DNA from: Parelaphostrongylus tenuis
Taxonomy: Eukaryota > Nematoda > Chromadorea > Rhabditida > Metastrongylidae
Direction of reading: 5' to 3'
DNA length: 64,000 bases
Assembly: GCA_019055375.1 (NCBI GenBank)
Contig: JAHQIW010004555.1
Span: forward strand, 310,001-374,000
The notes under the pieces are model-generated. The model ran no database searches. It was not told the origin of the DNA and saw only the letters and a program-made list of their open reading frames with translations. A program made the position numbers and the translations under genes. Each line of letters starts with the position of its first letter. Positions within the stretch are counted from its first letter, which is position 1. Of this stretch, positions 32,991 through 45,390 are shown piece after piece.

Positions 32991-34374
32991 ATGCCAAGAT
33001 TTGTCTAGTATTATAAAAGCAATGATATGATAAATCGGTGTGCTAGTGCAAATCATTATACATACCAGATATGCATTCCGTCATCTTTAAAAAGGCCTGG
33101 TAGATTGCAATACATTACATATCCCTCAATAGGTGATTAAAGCCGATAGCTTTACCCTCTTTGTTAGTTCCTTTGCTTTATCAAATCAACTCCTACTGAC
33201 TAGATTGAAACTGTCGGGAATAAACATCATCAACATCAATAGTCTCATTAATGATGGCGACTGATTTCGTCACTGATGCCATTGATGATTGTACCTTCAA
33301 TTTTCGCTCATATTCACTTTGCTTACTTTTTCAATGTCACTAAGTGACGCCTACATGCTTCCGCTCATCAAGTTAGTCGTAATCATCAGCTCTCCAGCCC
33401 TCCAGTCGCCTGACTTGGATTTTTTAAATGTAAAACCGTCTGCTTTTGATGCACTCTATGATGTCAGTGTGTGCTGAGCTCCCAAGAATAGTTCCCGAGA
33501 ATGTTACGTATTCTCATTCTGCTCAGACTTAATTCCATTGCACGCATCACACTACCTGCACAATAGCATAATGAGAAACGAAAACTCACATTTAGTTACT
33601 TCAACGATGCAGGTTGTTCAAAAAGTTAGCTAATTAGTCATTAACATATCTTTATAATTATGCTACATACAGATACATAACTAGAAAACTTGGCATAGTT
33701 TCCACTATCGCGGCAGCGACTGGCTACTGAGCGATGAGTTTTCTCTTCCGCTCACTTTAATTTCTATTTATTTTGTAATTTTAGCGACATTTCTCACCAC
33801 ATAGTGTGCTGATCTAAAAATCTCTTGCATTCGACTCGTTTTCTCGCATTCATTTATGAAAGCTTTCAAATTTTGCTCGTGAGTTCGCTTGCTGCTTGAG
33901 GACATCGCATCTTCTTGGTGTAGTCAATGACTAGTCAATTCGGTTCTTCCTGGAGATGTGCGATAAGCGTATGAGTACATTTGTGGACCTTAATCACAAA
34001 CAGTTGTCACCTTTGGTGGATTGAGCAGTCCTCTCCAAAAAGCTCCGACACCAGCTAACCAGCTGCAACAGGAGGTGAGGCTTGGTGGTCCGCTGCGGGG
34101 CCGAACTATATTCTTCCTTCTATTGAGCTGCTTCAGTACCTGCGCTAATCGTCTGTCGGTTGGACCAATAAAAATCCATCAAAAGAAAATTGTCTTGCTT
34201 CTTTGTTAGGGCAGATCAACAACGTTACCCAAATATTTCGGTATCTGATGGGATGAGAGTTCGATGACCAAGGATAGAACTCTCGAATATCTCCAGTAGT
34301 AGCTGATTTGTAAAAGATTCTGTATTCTTTTATTACAGCATGGTCATGCATAGTTTTCTACAAATATCTAATAT
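32991..34374. other. no gene recognised
   Basis: A weak exon-like stretch at about 34010-34075 (VTFGGLSSPLQKAPTPANQL, then a GTGAGG donor-like site) and a 62-codon hydrophobic frame near 33.3 kb are the only protein-like spots. Neither is well supported. Confidence 0.3.
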
Positions 34375-34605
34375 TTATTATTTGTCAGCGTCAGTGAGTT
34401 CAATGCCGATAGCGACACCCGTGCCATACCGTCGACGGTTGGTTGGTGACAGATAGGTTCGTTGCAACTTAGAAAAAGTGGTGTCAAAACTGGCTTCGTT
34501 AGTGCAACGGCTTGAGCACGCACCCTCGGGTAGGGTGAAATGAGTGTTCGAGTCCCAACTGACGCAAAAGTTTTGCAAATCACTCTACATCAATAAGGTG
34601 ATTTG
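34375..34605 (+). mobile_element. SINE family B, full-length copy
   Basis: 5' flank 'tttgtcagcgtcagtgagtt' shared with 40.2 kb, then 'gtggtgtcaaaactggcttc', A-box-like GTTAGTGCAACGG, B box GTGTTCGAGTCCC, 'aactgacgcaaaagttttgc' and 'aaatcactctacatcaataa'. Confidence 0.75.
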
Positions 34606-35036
34606 AAATTGTACGGATTTTCTCTATAGAACATATTTTCTGAGAAATCTTACAAGTTTTTCCGAGTGATGAACGCCCATGTAGCTCTAATACAATGAAT
34701 TCATTTGTGGGATAACGCAGCAAGCTTGTATGTATTGAGGCACTACAAATTTCTATTATGTCTCATATTCAAGATTAGCGTCATCAATATGCTTTAAAAT
34801 TCTTAGAAGCTTACAGTGTCCAAGTTATTTCTATCCAACTATGACATCATTTCAATAAATTAGTGTCCTTTATATAGCACATATAACTCTATATAGCTTA
34901 CTTTGGTGAGCGTGTATAGCCCTCATAAAGCTCTATTCATCCACTTCAGAAGATGCTGAAAATTCATATTGATTGTATCAAGCCCGACTCTTTTTTTCTT
35001 TATGTCCTTTATCACTTTATCAGCCAAAATTTTCAG

Positions 35037-35349
35037 AGGTAGTGGTTTGTACCATCAATTTCACTTGAAAGAGAACTTTCAGCTTTTTCTCCTCCTCTAT
35101 AATTTTGCTAAAACGCAACATTTAGATTGCGGAGTTACTTTGTTTTGTCTCTTTGGAAGACATATTAACGGATTTAATAGATCCGGACATCCAATGACGG
35201 ACGTTCTCATGGCGGAGGCAATTTCCAAGTGCAGAAAAATCTTCCTGCTCGATTCATTGAACAACTTTGAAACTCGAATATATCAAATCATGGAATATCC
35301 TCTTTGTCAACAATTTTTATGCGGAGTGGCCGTTCATAGACTGTCGTAA
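35037..35349 (+). CDS. uncertain exon (open 104 codons after a strong acceptor)
   Basis: Directly follows AAAATTTTCAG, a canonical nematode acceptor, and stays open to TAA at 35347-35349. Residues include GSGLYHQFHLKENFQLFLLL, then FNRSGHPMTDVLMAEAISKC and LLDSLNNFETRIYQIMEYPL. I recognise no domain. A GTAAGG site near the end could be a donor. Confidence 0.3.
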
Positions 35350-35434
35350 GGCGATTGGCTAATAGCGGATGAATCAAGGAGAAACTGTTTTTTGTAGATA
35401 ACGTACCATAGATTACACTTTGTCTACTTGAATC

Positions 35435-35560
35435 ACGCGGGTGTAGCGCAGTGGTTGGAGGTACCACGCAGTATACACCGGATAGAGTTTGGTTTACATC
35501 CCGACATCACTCATCAGGCCTTCCATCTTTCTTAGGTCGGCAAATTGCTACCGTGCTTTT
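35435..35560 (+). mobile_element. tRNA-like unit (SINE family F)
   Basis: GGGTGTAGCGCAGTGGTTGG contains a perfect A box. GTTTGGTTTACATCCCG sits at the B-box position with two changes. 'acatcactcatcaggccttc' follows. No full cloverleaf. Confidence 0.5.
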
Positions 35561-37310
35561 TTGGGACTATAAATCACTGGGCTAGACCTAGGCTATTCTC
35601 CTGCACGTCGTATTAGTATAAGGCAAACATGCTTCTAATCAACTGCAGCAGTATGAATGGAACTGAATGCATGACGAGTCTCTCAGAAATTCATCAACGA
35701 CATCGCTTTATTTTTTGCTTTCGTTGCCTTATTCTCCACATTATTCCTTCTTTTACTTGCTTGATCCATTTTTTGTGAGTCATAAAGCGAGATTTGGCTG
35801 CATTTAATATCTTTTTATAGTCAAAAGCAATTGTGACACTCTCTGTTCGTGAATGTGATCCATGGTTTCCATTTTTTATTTTATTTCTAATGGATGTGTG
35901 ATACATTCAAAGCAATCTGTAACATCCATATAATCATATTTTTATGGTTGAATTTCGTCGCCAAGGCAGTGGGTTTCTTTCATCTGGAGTCCATCGCATC
36001 TAAGATGTTAAACTCTATGTTTATGAACCGATCAGAGTATTCAAACCAGAAAGGTACATATCAAAGGATCTTTGTCAACAAATTTGTGGTTCTCGTCGCT
36101 TTTGTCAATGAATATAAATGTCATTTCGATCCATTTCCGAGTTGCTCAGTTGTCGTCTAGGCGGCCCGCTACATTACTAAGCAGCATTATAATCTACGAC
36201 ACTATTATGCATGATTTATTGTTTTCTTCTAAGTTCGGTTTCCTGAAATCCGATAAAGACACTACTTAGCGATTACGATTCGTCACCGTAATACCAAACA
36301 TTCTCTTTATGTCATTAGTCTGTCTTTTCGGTCCCACCACCCCCACCTATTTTTCATCTTTCTCTTTCTTTACCGTATCCGACCGGTCGTCGGACCCATT
36401 CAGATATCAAACAGGAATAATGTAGATGACGCTCAATCACTTGAAATCAAATACATTCGAGGCTATCATCGCTATAATACATTTTGTATTGAATGAACGA
36501 GTGAAATGAATAATTATAGAACGAATGAAAGTGCTGCAAGTAGAGATTATTCGCGTGAAAAATGAAATCTATAACACATTCGAGCAAATTATATAGCATT
36601 TTGGAGTGTTCAACCACAAAACTCCAAATCAGTCAGAAAACATTCTTTTTTCAAAGGCGAAGCAATTGCCAATCCACTGAAATTTCCGTTCGTTGAAGTG
36701 ATTATGCGCATTAGTGGAAAAATTGAAAAAATTTTCCAAGAAGTCCAATTTACGACGTCTATAAGATATTAGAATAGAGAGATATCATTGTAGCTATCAC
36801 TCTGACGTCTCAGCTATTCATCAAGTTCATCAGAAATCGTGACAACTTTGGGCTATTGGAGTCGGTGGCAGATTCTCAACCGTAAAAAGTATTATTACTG
36901 TCGCAATCGTAGTTGATAAGCTAATACTATAATGAAATGAACTATAAAACGATTTGAACACTTCAGGCAAGCATTTTACGATATCACTGATCAACTGTTC
37001 AATATGTGGAGATAGCAATAATAAGTTCATCTCTTTTAGCACGTTCGAGGCGATAATCAATCGATCGTTTAGCGCGATCCGCTAACGGAGTGCGATTTTC
37101 GTTACTTGAATAGAAAAATTTTCCCTTGTTTTGGAAAAAGCATAGGTTTTCTGTATTGCTCTGATAGTTCATGATTTTGTATATACGGTGATTTGCTTTG
37201 TTGCATATATAACTCTTATATGGGAACAAAACCACATGTGCGGAATGTGATTTTCTTTTTGTTCTCACACCTGTATGAAGACCGCCTTCAAAAATTGAAT
37301 TCTATTTCAG
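35561..37310. other. no gene recognised
   Basis: Several 60-90 codon frames on both strands (35894-36160 plus; 36830-37268 minus) lack splice support or recognisable domains. Confidence 0.3.
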
Positions 37311-37405
37311 AATCAGCGAGAATTCAGCTATTGAATGAGTACGTGAAACTCAATGAAAACCAATCCACAGACCTTAGCCTTTCAAACGCAACGCTTCACC
37401 TGTGA
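37311..37405 (+). CDS. uncertain terminal exon
   Basis: Follows TTCTATTTCAG, a strong acceptor. The frame SARIQLLNEYVKLNENQSTD then LSLSNATLHL runs to TGA at 37403. The next bases (GTGAACG) could alternatively be a donor just before the stop. No family recognised. Confidence 0.3.
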
Positions 37406-37719
37406 ACGATAGCTTTATTTTCGTTGCTGCAGCGCAATAAATAACGAAGCCTCCCATAGAAAGGCGCATAGTTGAAATTGCAAGAATTCAAGCCTTTGAA
37501 TTACCCACTAAAGGTCTGGGATAAACTTTCTGTGTAGTGAAAGTGGTTTCTGAATGATTGTATAACAATGACAGGCATACGGTGTCGCAAACGGCTTAAC
37601 CCTTTCATAGTAACGAGTACATTTTTCTGCACCTAAGGCCCTTTAAATTGATTTTGTATAAACATCTGTTTAAGATCTCTTGGGTTATTTTGAGCCTTTA
37701 TTCATATCGTGAACCGAAT

Positions 37720-38013
37720 TGTACAACGACGATCTCAAGAAAATAGTTGGCCGCGCCAAAAGTGATTATTATTCACTGGATCAATCGTGATTTCAACCCG
37801 ATCACCATCCATCCTGTGATTTGTTGGTCATGAAAGGATTGAACCATAATTCATTTGTGATTCTCGGTCGCTCTGAACGCTATTTCAAATCAACTCCAAT
37901 GTTTTCCTCTTATGTGAAATGCAATGGTGCTCACAATGCTGAAATTATTTCAGATAGCTGGGTGATGCGAACAGATGGGATGCCAGCGGTCGGTATAGTA
38001 CGTCTCAGTCAAT
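37720..38013 (+). CDS. uncertain coding remnant or exon
   Basis: One frame runs TELYNDDLKKIVGRAKSDYY, an in-frame TGA at about 37788, then FQPDHHPSCDLLVMKGLNHN and on through FKSTPMFSSYVKCNGAHNAE. A TTATTTCAG inside could start a shorter 62-nt exon, and the segment ends at a GTGAGC donor-like site (38014). Protein-like but unassigned. The internal stop suggests either a pseudogene or a splice boundary. Confidence 0.3.
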
Positions 38014-39984
38014 CGGTGAGCTTTTTATCTGAATAGTCACGAAGTGAGCTAAACTCTAAGGGTTTTATAAGGCATCAGGAAGAGATAATGATCAAAATGA
38101 CCTGAGTGTGAATTAAATATTATTAATATAACTTCGCCTTCCGTCTTGTAATTCTTATGAGAAGAAGGACAACTTCAGTCACTCAGAAATAGTTTGACCT
38201 AAACTGAACACATTTATCTTTCTTTAATGGGCATGAATAAGTACTCAGGCGGTAGATTTCTCAAATCTGTACCACCAAATTTCAGAGTTGTTATCTAACG
38301 TTCGATTGTCGAACTCGGACATTCGTCTTACAGTTTCTACTTTTATTATCATTTATGTCGACCGCTCATTCATTGACATACTTCGTTGGCAGTGAGTTTT
38401 ATATGACTAGTTGTTAGCCATTGTCTTTTTTTCCTCCAGTTCTCAGAAAGAAATTTTGTCGGATCATTCATGACCACTGAAGCTGAAGGAATATTTTTAT
38501 AATGGCGTTGTCTTGTAATGTCGAGGAAGAGAGATCAAGGGAAGGAGTGAAACTCTCTTTAATATATTCCAAGACTACATGAAGTCATGGTGAAGGTTAA
38601 TCAGTGATCATGAATAATAAAGTGTCAGCATCATATATTTCTTGGAAATCGTTCAATTTTGTGAGGATAATATCTGCACATCTGGCACAATATGCAATGA
38701 GATATAAGAACGAAGTGAATCAGCCAAAAGCCGAAAAAAATAACAAAAATTTGAAAAACCACGAGATTTGTTCGCACGATCTACGGTGTAATATTAGGGA
38801 TTCTATAGAGTGAGTGAATAGAGTTCATTTCCAGTCACAGAGCGTTGAAATTATTTTTTGGGCTGATTTCGGTTTTTCTTAGTTTGTTTTTAGGTAGTAT
38901 CGATTCAGTTCATGATTTCAACTAGAAAAATTATAGAATGTAAATAACAAAATCGACATTCCATGTAATAGTAGCGCTTCGCTAATAGGTTTTACTAAAG
39001 ATATTTGGCAAGCGAGCATAACCCAAATTTTACAGTCTGATCACTTTTCTGTCGTGTTAGAACTTTCGCTTATCATTTCTTCCACATCTGTTATCCAGAG
39101 AATTCTAGTATCTGCAAAATTATTTCCTAACCATCTTAACCTTTTTCTATGTATATTGTCATTTGTGAGTTATTTGATGGTTTTCTTCATGAAATGTTGA
39201 TGCTCACTGGCTTTAGTCGGGCAAGAATCTAAAGGCTTCCAAAAGTTACTTTCGATTTTACAGTATGACATCTTACTTCAATTTATTTGAAGAAAGATGG
39301 GACTCGTTGGTACAAAAAATTGAAAAGTGACGTAATGCTGACATCACTTGCTTTCTCATTTCATCATTCGTTTCATTCGTGATCGTTCTTCTATAGTAAT
39401 CTCAGACATTAGTCTTGATTGTACCGATTTCAAGAGCAAAAACGAGGGAACTTCATGTCTGTTAACGATTCGTCTTCATCAGATGGATCTCGTTATGACG
39501 TCGTAAAGCATCTTATTAAAACAGATAATGGCTCCAATTAGATTTCACCGGATCCTTAAGGATATCCTGATGAGGAGGGGGAACCTCTCAATCTTTCGCA
39601 TGAAAGCTAATCTCCTGCTTCGAGTTTTATCTACTCGAAACGTTTGATATTTTCACTCGCAAACGATATTATCGATGTTAAGATTTCCTATAATTTTTTT
39701 TGTTAGTGCGCTTATAGTTGTATACTAAAATTTCTGGAAGAATTTCTAGCCTACAGCCACGCTTTCTTGGCGAAATAAGGCGCTTTCGAACGTTAACTGT
39801 GTAGTTGACTTTGTCATCTTCTTGCTTTACGTCGATTTTGAATGCTAGAAATTAACTGTGCCTACCTTTTTTCCAATAAATCCTCAAGATGATGTGTCAC
39901 TCTCTATGTTAACATTTCTATGATACCTGTTGCAATTTTTTGAATTTCGGAATAGGAATAATCAATGTTAAATATAAGAATTCT
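38014..39984. other. no gene recognised
   Basis: AT-rich, longest bland stretch of the window. No supported exon or repeat. Confidence 0.4.
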
Positions 39985-40150
39985 TTCTTATGTAACCTTT
40001 ATAACGGTGACATTATGATATAAATATACCTAATGATGTCGAATGATGTGCTAAGTTTTTGCGTTATCCGGGACTCTAACCCGCAGTTCACTCTATCCAG
40101 GGCGCGTGCTCTGATCCGTTCTACTACCGACTCCTGTTATGCCACCTCTT
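39985..40150 (-). mobile_element. SINE family B, left half of second head-to-head pair
   Basis: Minus strand: tail-like 'accgttataaagg', 'agcacatcattcgacat', a B-box-like CGGGTTAGAGTCCC, and an A-box-like segment 'tcggtagtagaacgg', ending at 'gccacctctttt'. Confidence 0.65.
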
Positions 40151-40194
40151 TTCCTAAATAAAATAAAAGGCAAGATTGCCTATAACATATGTAT

Positions 40195-40415
40195 CCAGTA
40201 TTTGTCAGCGTAACTAGGTTCAATGGCGATATCGACTACCAAACCAAACCGTTGACAGTTGGAAGTTGATAGGTTGATGCACTGATGCGCTGTAGCCTAA
40301 AAAGAGTGGTGACAAAACAGGCTTCGGCAGCGAAATGGGTTAGAGCACGCGACCCCGGACAAAAGAAAATGCGGGTACGAGTCCACCTGACGCAAGGTTT
40401 TGCACATCACTCAAG
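40195..40415 (+). mobile_element. SINE family B, right half of second head-to-head pair
   Basis: 'tatttgtcagcgtaactagg', 'gatgcactgatgcgctgtag', then 'caggcttcggcagcgaaatg', B box GCGGGTACGAGTCCACC, and 'acgcaaggttttgcacatca'. It pairs in inverted orientation with 39985-40150. Confidence 0.75.
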
Positions 40416-41487
40416 AGTAGTCTAGTTTTTCCCAATTTTTTCACCAAATATCAAAAGACACAGGTCCGTCATCTGACAACTCATAAGGCATCAGAAGGTT
40501 CAACTTTTGTTCTGGCTATTCTTTTATCATGTCAAAGTACGCTGTGAAATACAACCACAAGAGCACTGAGAAAGCTTAATCGCCGGCCGGACTGAGGCCA
40601 ACTGTGGTTACGAGTCCTACTTGTATCTCGGTTTTCCTGTGATTCTTTTTTAGTTCGTACCCTGTCGTGCTAAAAGAGTGAGCATAAAAGTTGAACATTG
40701 TGATTTTGACTACAACTTCAGTTTGACTAAGTCCACTGCTGATTTGTACTTCCTTGAAGAATTCCTCTGACGGGTTATTGCTACGAGTATGTTTTATGTT
40801 TTAGGTTAATGACTGAGATAAGGTAAAGCAAAAATCTTCAAACAAATGTGTCTCTCGTCCAAAAATATTTGCATTTTTCTTGTGGTGCTACGGTAACCAT
40901 GCTTTCAAATGGGTATCGTGGACTGTAAGCAGTGAGTAGTCGAAGACTATATTCTGCGTAGTCGCCTTTACATCATACATCACTCACTCCCTTCTTATCG
41001 ACTTCAAAATACAATTCCTTCTTCCGAATTCCGGCAATATGAAATTATCGTCCTGACCAAGTATAGTGCATGGAGAAATTAAAGAAAAAGAGCCATCGAG
41101 ATACACAAAGACTGTGTTTTGAGCACATCTGACAATGTCTTGTTCATTGTTCTACTAAGATACTTCCCTTGCAGAGATGTCGTCACTGATGCTTAAAGGT
41201 CGCACCTCAGCGCGCGGTTAGGTGGAACACTGAGTATTCGGTTGCTCTTGGGTATAACACGTTTTTCAATTACCATATGTAACAATTACTCATTGTCTAT
41301 AATGTACGTAACAGCTCAGCATAAAACATATGTGGCTCGTACGAAGACGAAAATGATTTAGTTTCCCAAGTATAAGCTAATGTATGTGGACTCATAGTGA
41401 AAAGGAAGAACTCTTGGAAACTGTAGATCATTGCCAGTAGTACACAGCTGGACTCTTCTAGAAATTAGAAAAGTCAGTCTTCTTCAG
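40416..41487. other. no gene recognised
   Basis: No supported exon or repeat. Confidence 0.4.
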
Positions 41488-41639
41488 CTCCAATCGTGAT
41501 CATGTCCCATGCAGTGATGCCGTCGACAGAGTCGTATACCATTATTAAATATGCGAGGATGTACCAGATGGATTACCTTCGTGTTCTATATGCAATGAAG
41601 ATTATAAAACACGGAGTTTTTGAATATCACAAATTCGAA
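41488..41639 (+). CDS. candidate internal exon, unidentified
   Basis: Lies between acceptor GTCTTCTTCAG and donor TTCGAA/GTGAAA, with two leading bases then 50 open codons: PIVIMSHAVMPSTESYTIIK, YARMYQMDYLRVLYAMKIIK, HGVFEYHKFE. Composition and codon use look protein-like. No domain recognised. If read through the donor the frame stays open 14 more codons. Confidence 0.35.
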
Positions 41640-41934
41640 GTGAAAATAACAGTTGAAAGAACTAATGAATACGCTTGAAGTATCACAAAGTTTTTAATGC
41701 CTTATGTTTCTTTTATTATCATAAAAATACTGAGTATTTTGAAAAATCAATGCTACAAAATCGTTTTGTCGTCTATTTTCCATGCCTCCCAAGCTTTTTT
41801 CAATTCGCTCAATTTTTTGAATGTGTTTCCCACAAATCCTTACGATCAAAATCGAAATCGGCAGGAAAAAGCACTAGAGAGAAAACAACAGTGTTGATCA
41901 AGTGATCTTGGAGGACACTGAACACTGGCCTAGA

Positions 41935-42990
41935 ATGGGCCATCAAATTTGGGTACTTCTGTCTTGTAAGACGACAAATGAATATTCGACCTCATTCCCT
42001 AGGCAGGGACTTTCCATAGGAGTTTTCAATTATTCGAAAGCTTAAATTACTCGTAAGAGCCTCAGCGGTCGGTTTTTAGAAAGCTTTTTTTGACGTTGTA
42101 ACAGATTACAATCCTTTTTGTTTCACACACTCATTTTTTCCGTAAGACGGAGCTCTTTCTTAGTGCTACTAGTAATCATGCGTTAGCGTAATTTCTGTTG
42201 GTTCCAATGTTGTGCTTATTTTTTGGAAAGACCGTTAACTGCAATGCAGCAGGGAAAATAAGTTAAATTTACCTACGCGAGCAAGTTGTTCTTGGTCAAT
42301 TCTCGGGCCATTGGGTGAGACTGCAAGGTGGTCTGACGTGATTACCGATCGATTTTTGAGCATATGAACGTGTAGAGGAAATCTCGTATTATGTGGATGT
42401 CTTCGATTCATTGTTGGAAGCAATTAAGACGTTCTGGCCTCCTGAATTCCATTTAGGTGACCATGATGATGATTGATCTGTCCCTATTCACGCCAAAATA
42501 AAAGCATTTAAAGTCTTTTTGTAGCAGAATCATACGTTTTATCTGGGGTTTTTTTTTTTAAGGCGGAGAAACAATTCTTAATTCAATAACCAAAATCGCA
42601 CTTTCGTAAGACGGGTCAAAAAACGATCGATCATCGTGTCAGCTCACCTTGTCTCCTGACCATTCGGTCCGTCAAATGGCCAAAGACCATTTACTCGCGC
42701 ATGCGGATTCAATCTTATCTTCCCTGCTGCACTGCAGAGAAACGGTTTTTCCCAGAAAACAAGCAAAGCGTTGGAATCAGCAAACAGCTATTAAATATTT
42801 ACTAATGTCCAAAAAAAGTGCTCCGTCCGGCGAAAAATATTCATGTGTGAAATATAATTTTATTTGAACTCCATAGCGTTATAAAAGGGTCTTTTCGAAA
42901 ACCGGTCACTTACTGCTTTAGCCAGAGATTAGGCTTTTGAATAATTACTAACACTCCCATGAAAAGTTCCTGTCCATTGAATGGGATCAA
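41935..42990 (+). repeat. dispersed repeat R, copy
   Basis: Aligns in order with the 17.5-18.66 kb copy: 'ttattcgaaagcttaaatta', 'tttttgacgttgtaacag', 'gcaatgcagcagggaaaata', 'tacctacgcgagcaag', 'gattaccgatcgatt', then 'ataaaagggtcttttcgaaa', 'gaataattactaacactccc' and 'gaaaagttcctgtccattga'. Confidence 0.6.
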
Positions 42991-43484
42991 ATATTTACTT
43001 TGTTGCCTTATAATGTACAGGAACCAAATTTTATACTACAGGGTTGTTGACTCAGAAGATTGAAATTTGGGTAAGGTGGCTGTAGACCAACGATGACATT
43101 GCTAATACCGTTCCACATGTGATATTTATTTGAATGTGGGGAAAAATGTCGAAGTTCTATCTTCTTCTTCTTTTCAGAAGAAAATATTTTTGCCGATGTA
43201 AAAATATGAAGAGAAAATAAAGTGTTCGGGATGGAACGGAAAACCATACAGTCTAGCTCTCATAGATCTCCAGTGCGTTAGGAAAAGTACGCTGGAAAAT
43301 TGACCGTCTGGAATGAGTTTGCCAACCACGATCTTTGAAAACTTGGACATTGCGCTTTCGACTCCGGAATGGACCGTAACTTTGCTTCTGGAAGTGTTAT
43401 GACATTTTGTCATCATAAATTTCTCTCATACTTAAACGATGTCAGGCTATATCATACCTTTTGTTCTAAGTGTTTTCTTAAGAG
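42991..43484. other. no gene recognised
   Basis: Short minus-strand frames (43008-43416) lack support. Confidence 0.35.
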
Positions 43485-43860
43485 CACGCTTAAATTTCAA
43501 TATGCCAGATAATCATTTTTTTGAGCCACGCATGTGCTCTATTGCTCATTAGTCGGGCGGTACTTTTTTCGTCTTTGGGCAACCCTCTCAGGGCGCTCAG
43601 TCCCCTATACTAAGAGTAGGCGACGACTAACATTCTACACTGACTTACAGTTTACACTGACTTACAGTGCAAAATGATTATCGTCGCAGTATAGGGGACC
43701 GAGCTTCGCGAGAGGATTGGCTAAAGACGAAAAGGGTACCGCCCCACTGATGAGACTGTCAAGGTTGAAACACGTATATTGTACTCTATAAGTCAGTCCT
43801 TGCATAACAGACCACATGCGTGGCTCAAAAAATGATTCTCTGGCATATTGATGTGAGGCA
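43485..43860. mobile_element. hammerhead-bearing foldback element, CACGCATG subfamily
   Basis: Inverted arms: 'aatatgccagataatc' with 'gagccacgcatg' on the left and the complement 'catgcgtggctc' with 'gattctctggcatatt' on the right. A further inverted pair is 'cccctatactaagagtaggc' and 'gcagtataggggaccgag'. The right arm keeps a hammerhead-like core at 43747-43771: CTGATGA, a weak stem II, GAAAC. The left core has lost stem II. Confidence 0.65.
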
Positions 43861-43966
43861 AGTTTTCAGTCTTTAGAAAAAAGCTCGTTCCATGTCGTCA
43901 ACGCCATGGTACTAATTTCAAACTAGATGATCATCTTTTTGACTCCAAGTTATACTCTTTTTTCAG

Positions 43967-44133
43967 CTTCCGTCAATCAGGTGGGATCGTCCAGTATCGG
44001 TCATGAAGAGCCAATTCTATCAAAGGATGACAAGCAAACAATTGTGATGTTCTGTCGATCTGCACTTTCAAATCCCGTCAATGTAATTTTTTCTTTATCA
44101 GTGCAATGTCTTATCTGTCGTTCTAAAGCTTAA
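43967..44133 (+). CDS. uncertain terminal exon
   Basis: Follows ACTCTTTTTTCAG. The frame SVNQVGSSSIGHEEPILSKD then DKQTIVMFCRSALSNPVN is protein-like, followed by a GTAATT donor-like site or read-through to TAA at 44131. Unassigned. Confidence 0.3.
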
Positions 44134-44579
44134 GCGACTATTTCGAATCTATGAAAAACACCATTTGCCCTTTTCCAATCTTCGAAATTAAAAAATCTCG
44201 CTGGTAGATTCGTTCACAGGCGAAAAATTGCACGTGATTTTGGCCTATTTCCAGTACTCATCACCAGCAAAACCAACTCATAGCTAGAATTCGTTTAAAA
44301 TCTGGATTCTTCATTGAAGTACGCGCACACCTCCGTCACATCGTCATGTGACAAAAGAATTCATTCAAATTTTATTCTCGATTAAACTTATACGAACTGT
44401 TAAAATTCCGGGATCGAAGACGACTCGAAGCTGATTGACGCGATAAGGTGTGTGGGCGCCGTCCGTGTTCTGCACTGCTGAGACTGGTGATGTGTGACGA
44501 ACCTACAACGACGATGCTACGTGCGAAAATTTTCATTCCACTCATGAATTTCTCACCCAAATCTCAAATTATAATCGAT

Positions 44580-44690
44580 CAGAATTCATTTTATTTCACC
44601 GCATTTGCGGTGGTATAATGTAACAATGAACCCAATAATATAGAGTGGTGTGCAAAAGCATTTGCGTCAACCAGGATCCCATTTAGTATT
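44580..44690 (-). mobile_element. SINE family B, truncated copy
   Basis: Tail stem-loop 'accgcatttgcggt', then (minus strand) 'gcacaccactctatatt' and 'gacgcaaatgcttttg'. Truncated before the B box. Confidence 0.6.
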
Positions 44691-44984
44691 TTGTTCTTTA
44701 TTTTTCCTCATGTTTTGCAAAAGATGGAAAATTCGATAAAAGAAAAGCAACTCTATTAACAAACCAGGCCACTAAATAAAATCATAATATTCAGTGCAAA
44801 AGCATCGTCATCGATATGGACTACAGCAAACACTGCTTTGATTACTGACTAGATCTAACTAGATAGAGATTTCCCTTGCGTCATTATTATCTATAAGTTT
44901 ATACATTGATCCGTGTGCTTCATATCGACGAAGTTTTTTAAGCTATCTCAAACAAATAATTTTTCACTAAACTTTTTTTCCCGT

Positions 44985-45235
44985 CTTCACACTGCTTTGT
45001 ATCGTTTTTTACTGTGCGTATTCCAGTACTTTTAGCATTCAATTAGTTTTCTTCTTCTTCTTCTTGAACGATGCAAAATAGCGGTAGAGCGCATCTCCTT
45101 GCAATTTCAAGATGACCTGGCTGTGGCGTTCCGAGGGGGCTCGTTGTTGACTGCCGGAGAGTGTTGGGAGGATATGGGATTCATTCCGCGTCGAGCCTCG
45201 CGCAACTCAGCCACGCGGATACGGCGCCGCCGTCC
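44985..45235 (-). mobile_element. SINE family A, copy 5
   Basis: Minus strand: GGCGCCGTATCCGCGTGGCT, 'ggaacgccacagccagg', 'tcttgaaattgcaaggagat', 'gttcaagaagaagaagaaga', tail 'gcacagtaaaaaacgata'. Full length with extra G+C near the 5' end. Confidence 0.75.
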
Positions 45236-45304
45236 TCCCCTCAAAATATAGTGTCTCCAGTAATTCGCTGTTAGTAATCTGATCTTTATTCTATGTAGAT
45301 GAAG

Positions 45305-45390
45305 GATAGATGTAACGCATCTGGTGCAGTAGTTAGGTACCCTGAACGCAAACATCGTCTATGGTTCGTTTCCGTGTAACCGAGGAAGCT
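45305..45390 (+). mobile_element. tRNA-like unit (SINE family E)
   Basis: ATCTGGTGCAGTAGTTAGG contains a good A box and TATGGTTCGTTTCCGTG a B box, about 50 nt apart. A 120-codon open frame from 45337 to 45698 overlaps it and is therefore not trusted as a gene. Confidence 0.5.

Noticed and set aside
35435..35560. Functional tRNA gene
   Set aside because: Perfect A box but no matching acceptor and T stems; treated as SINE-like.
39450..39490. CTGATGA box on the minus strand resembling a hammerhead
   Set aside because: No pairing stem II of the right length and no GAAA at the required distance.
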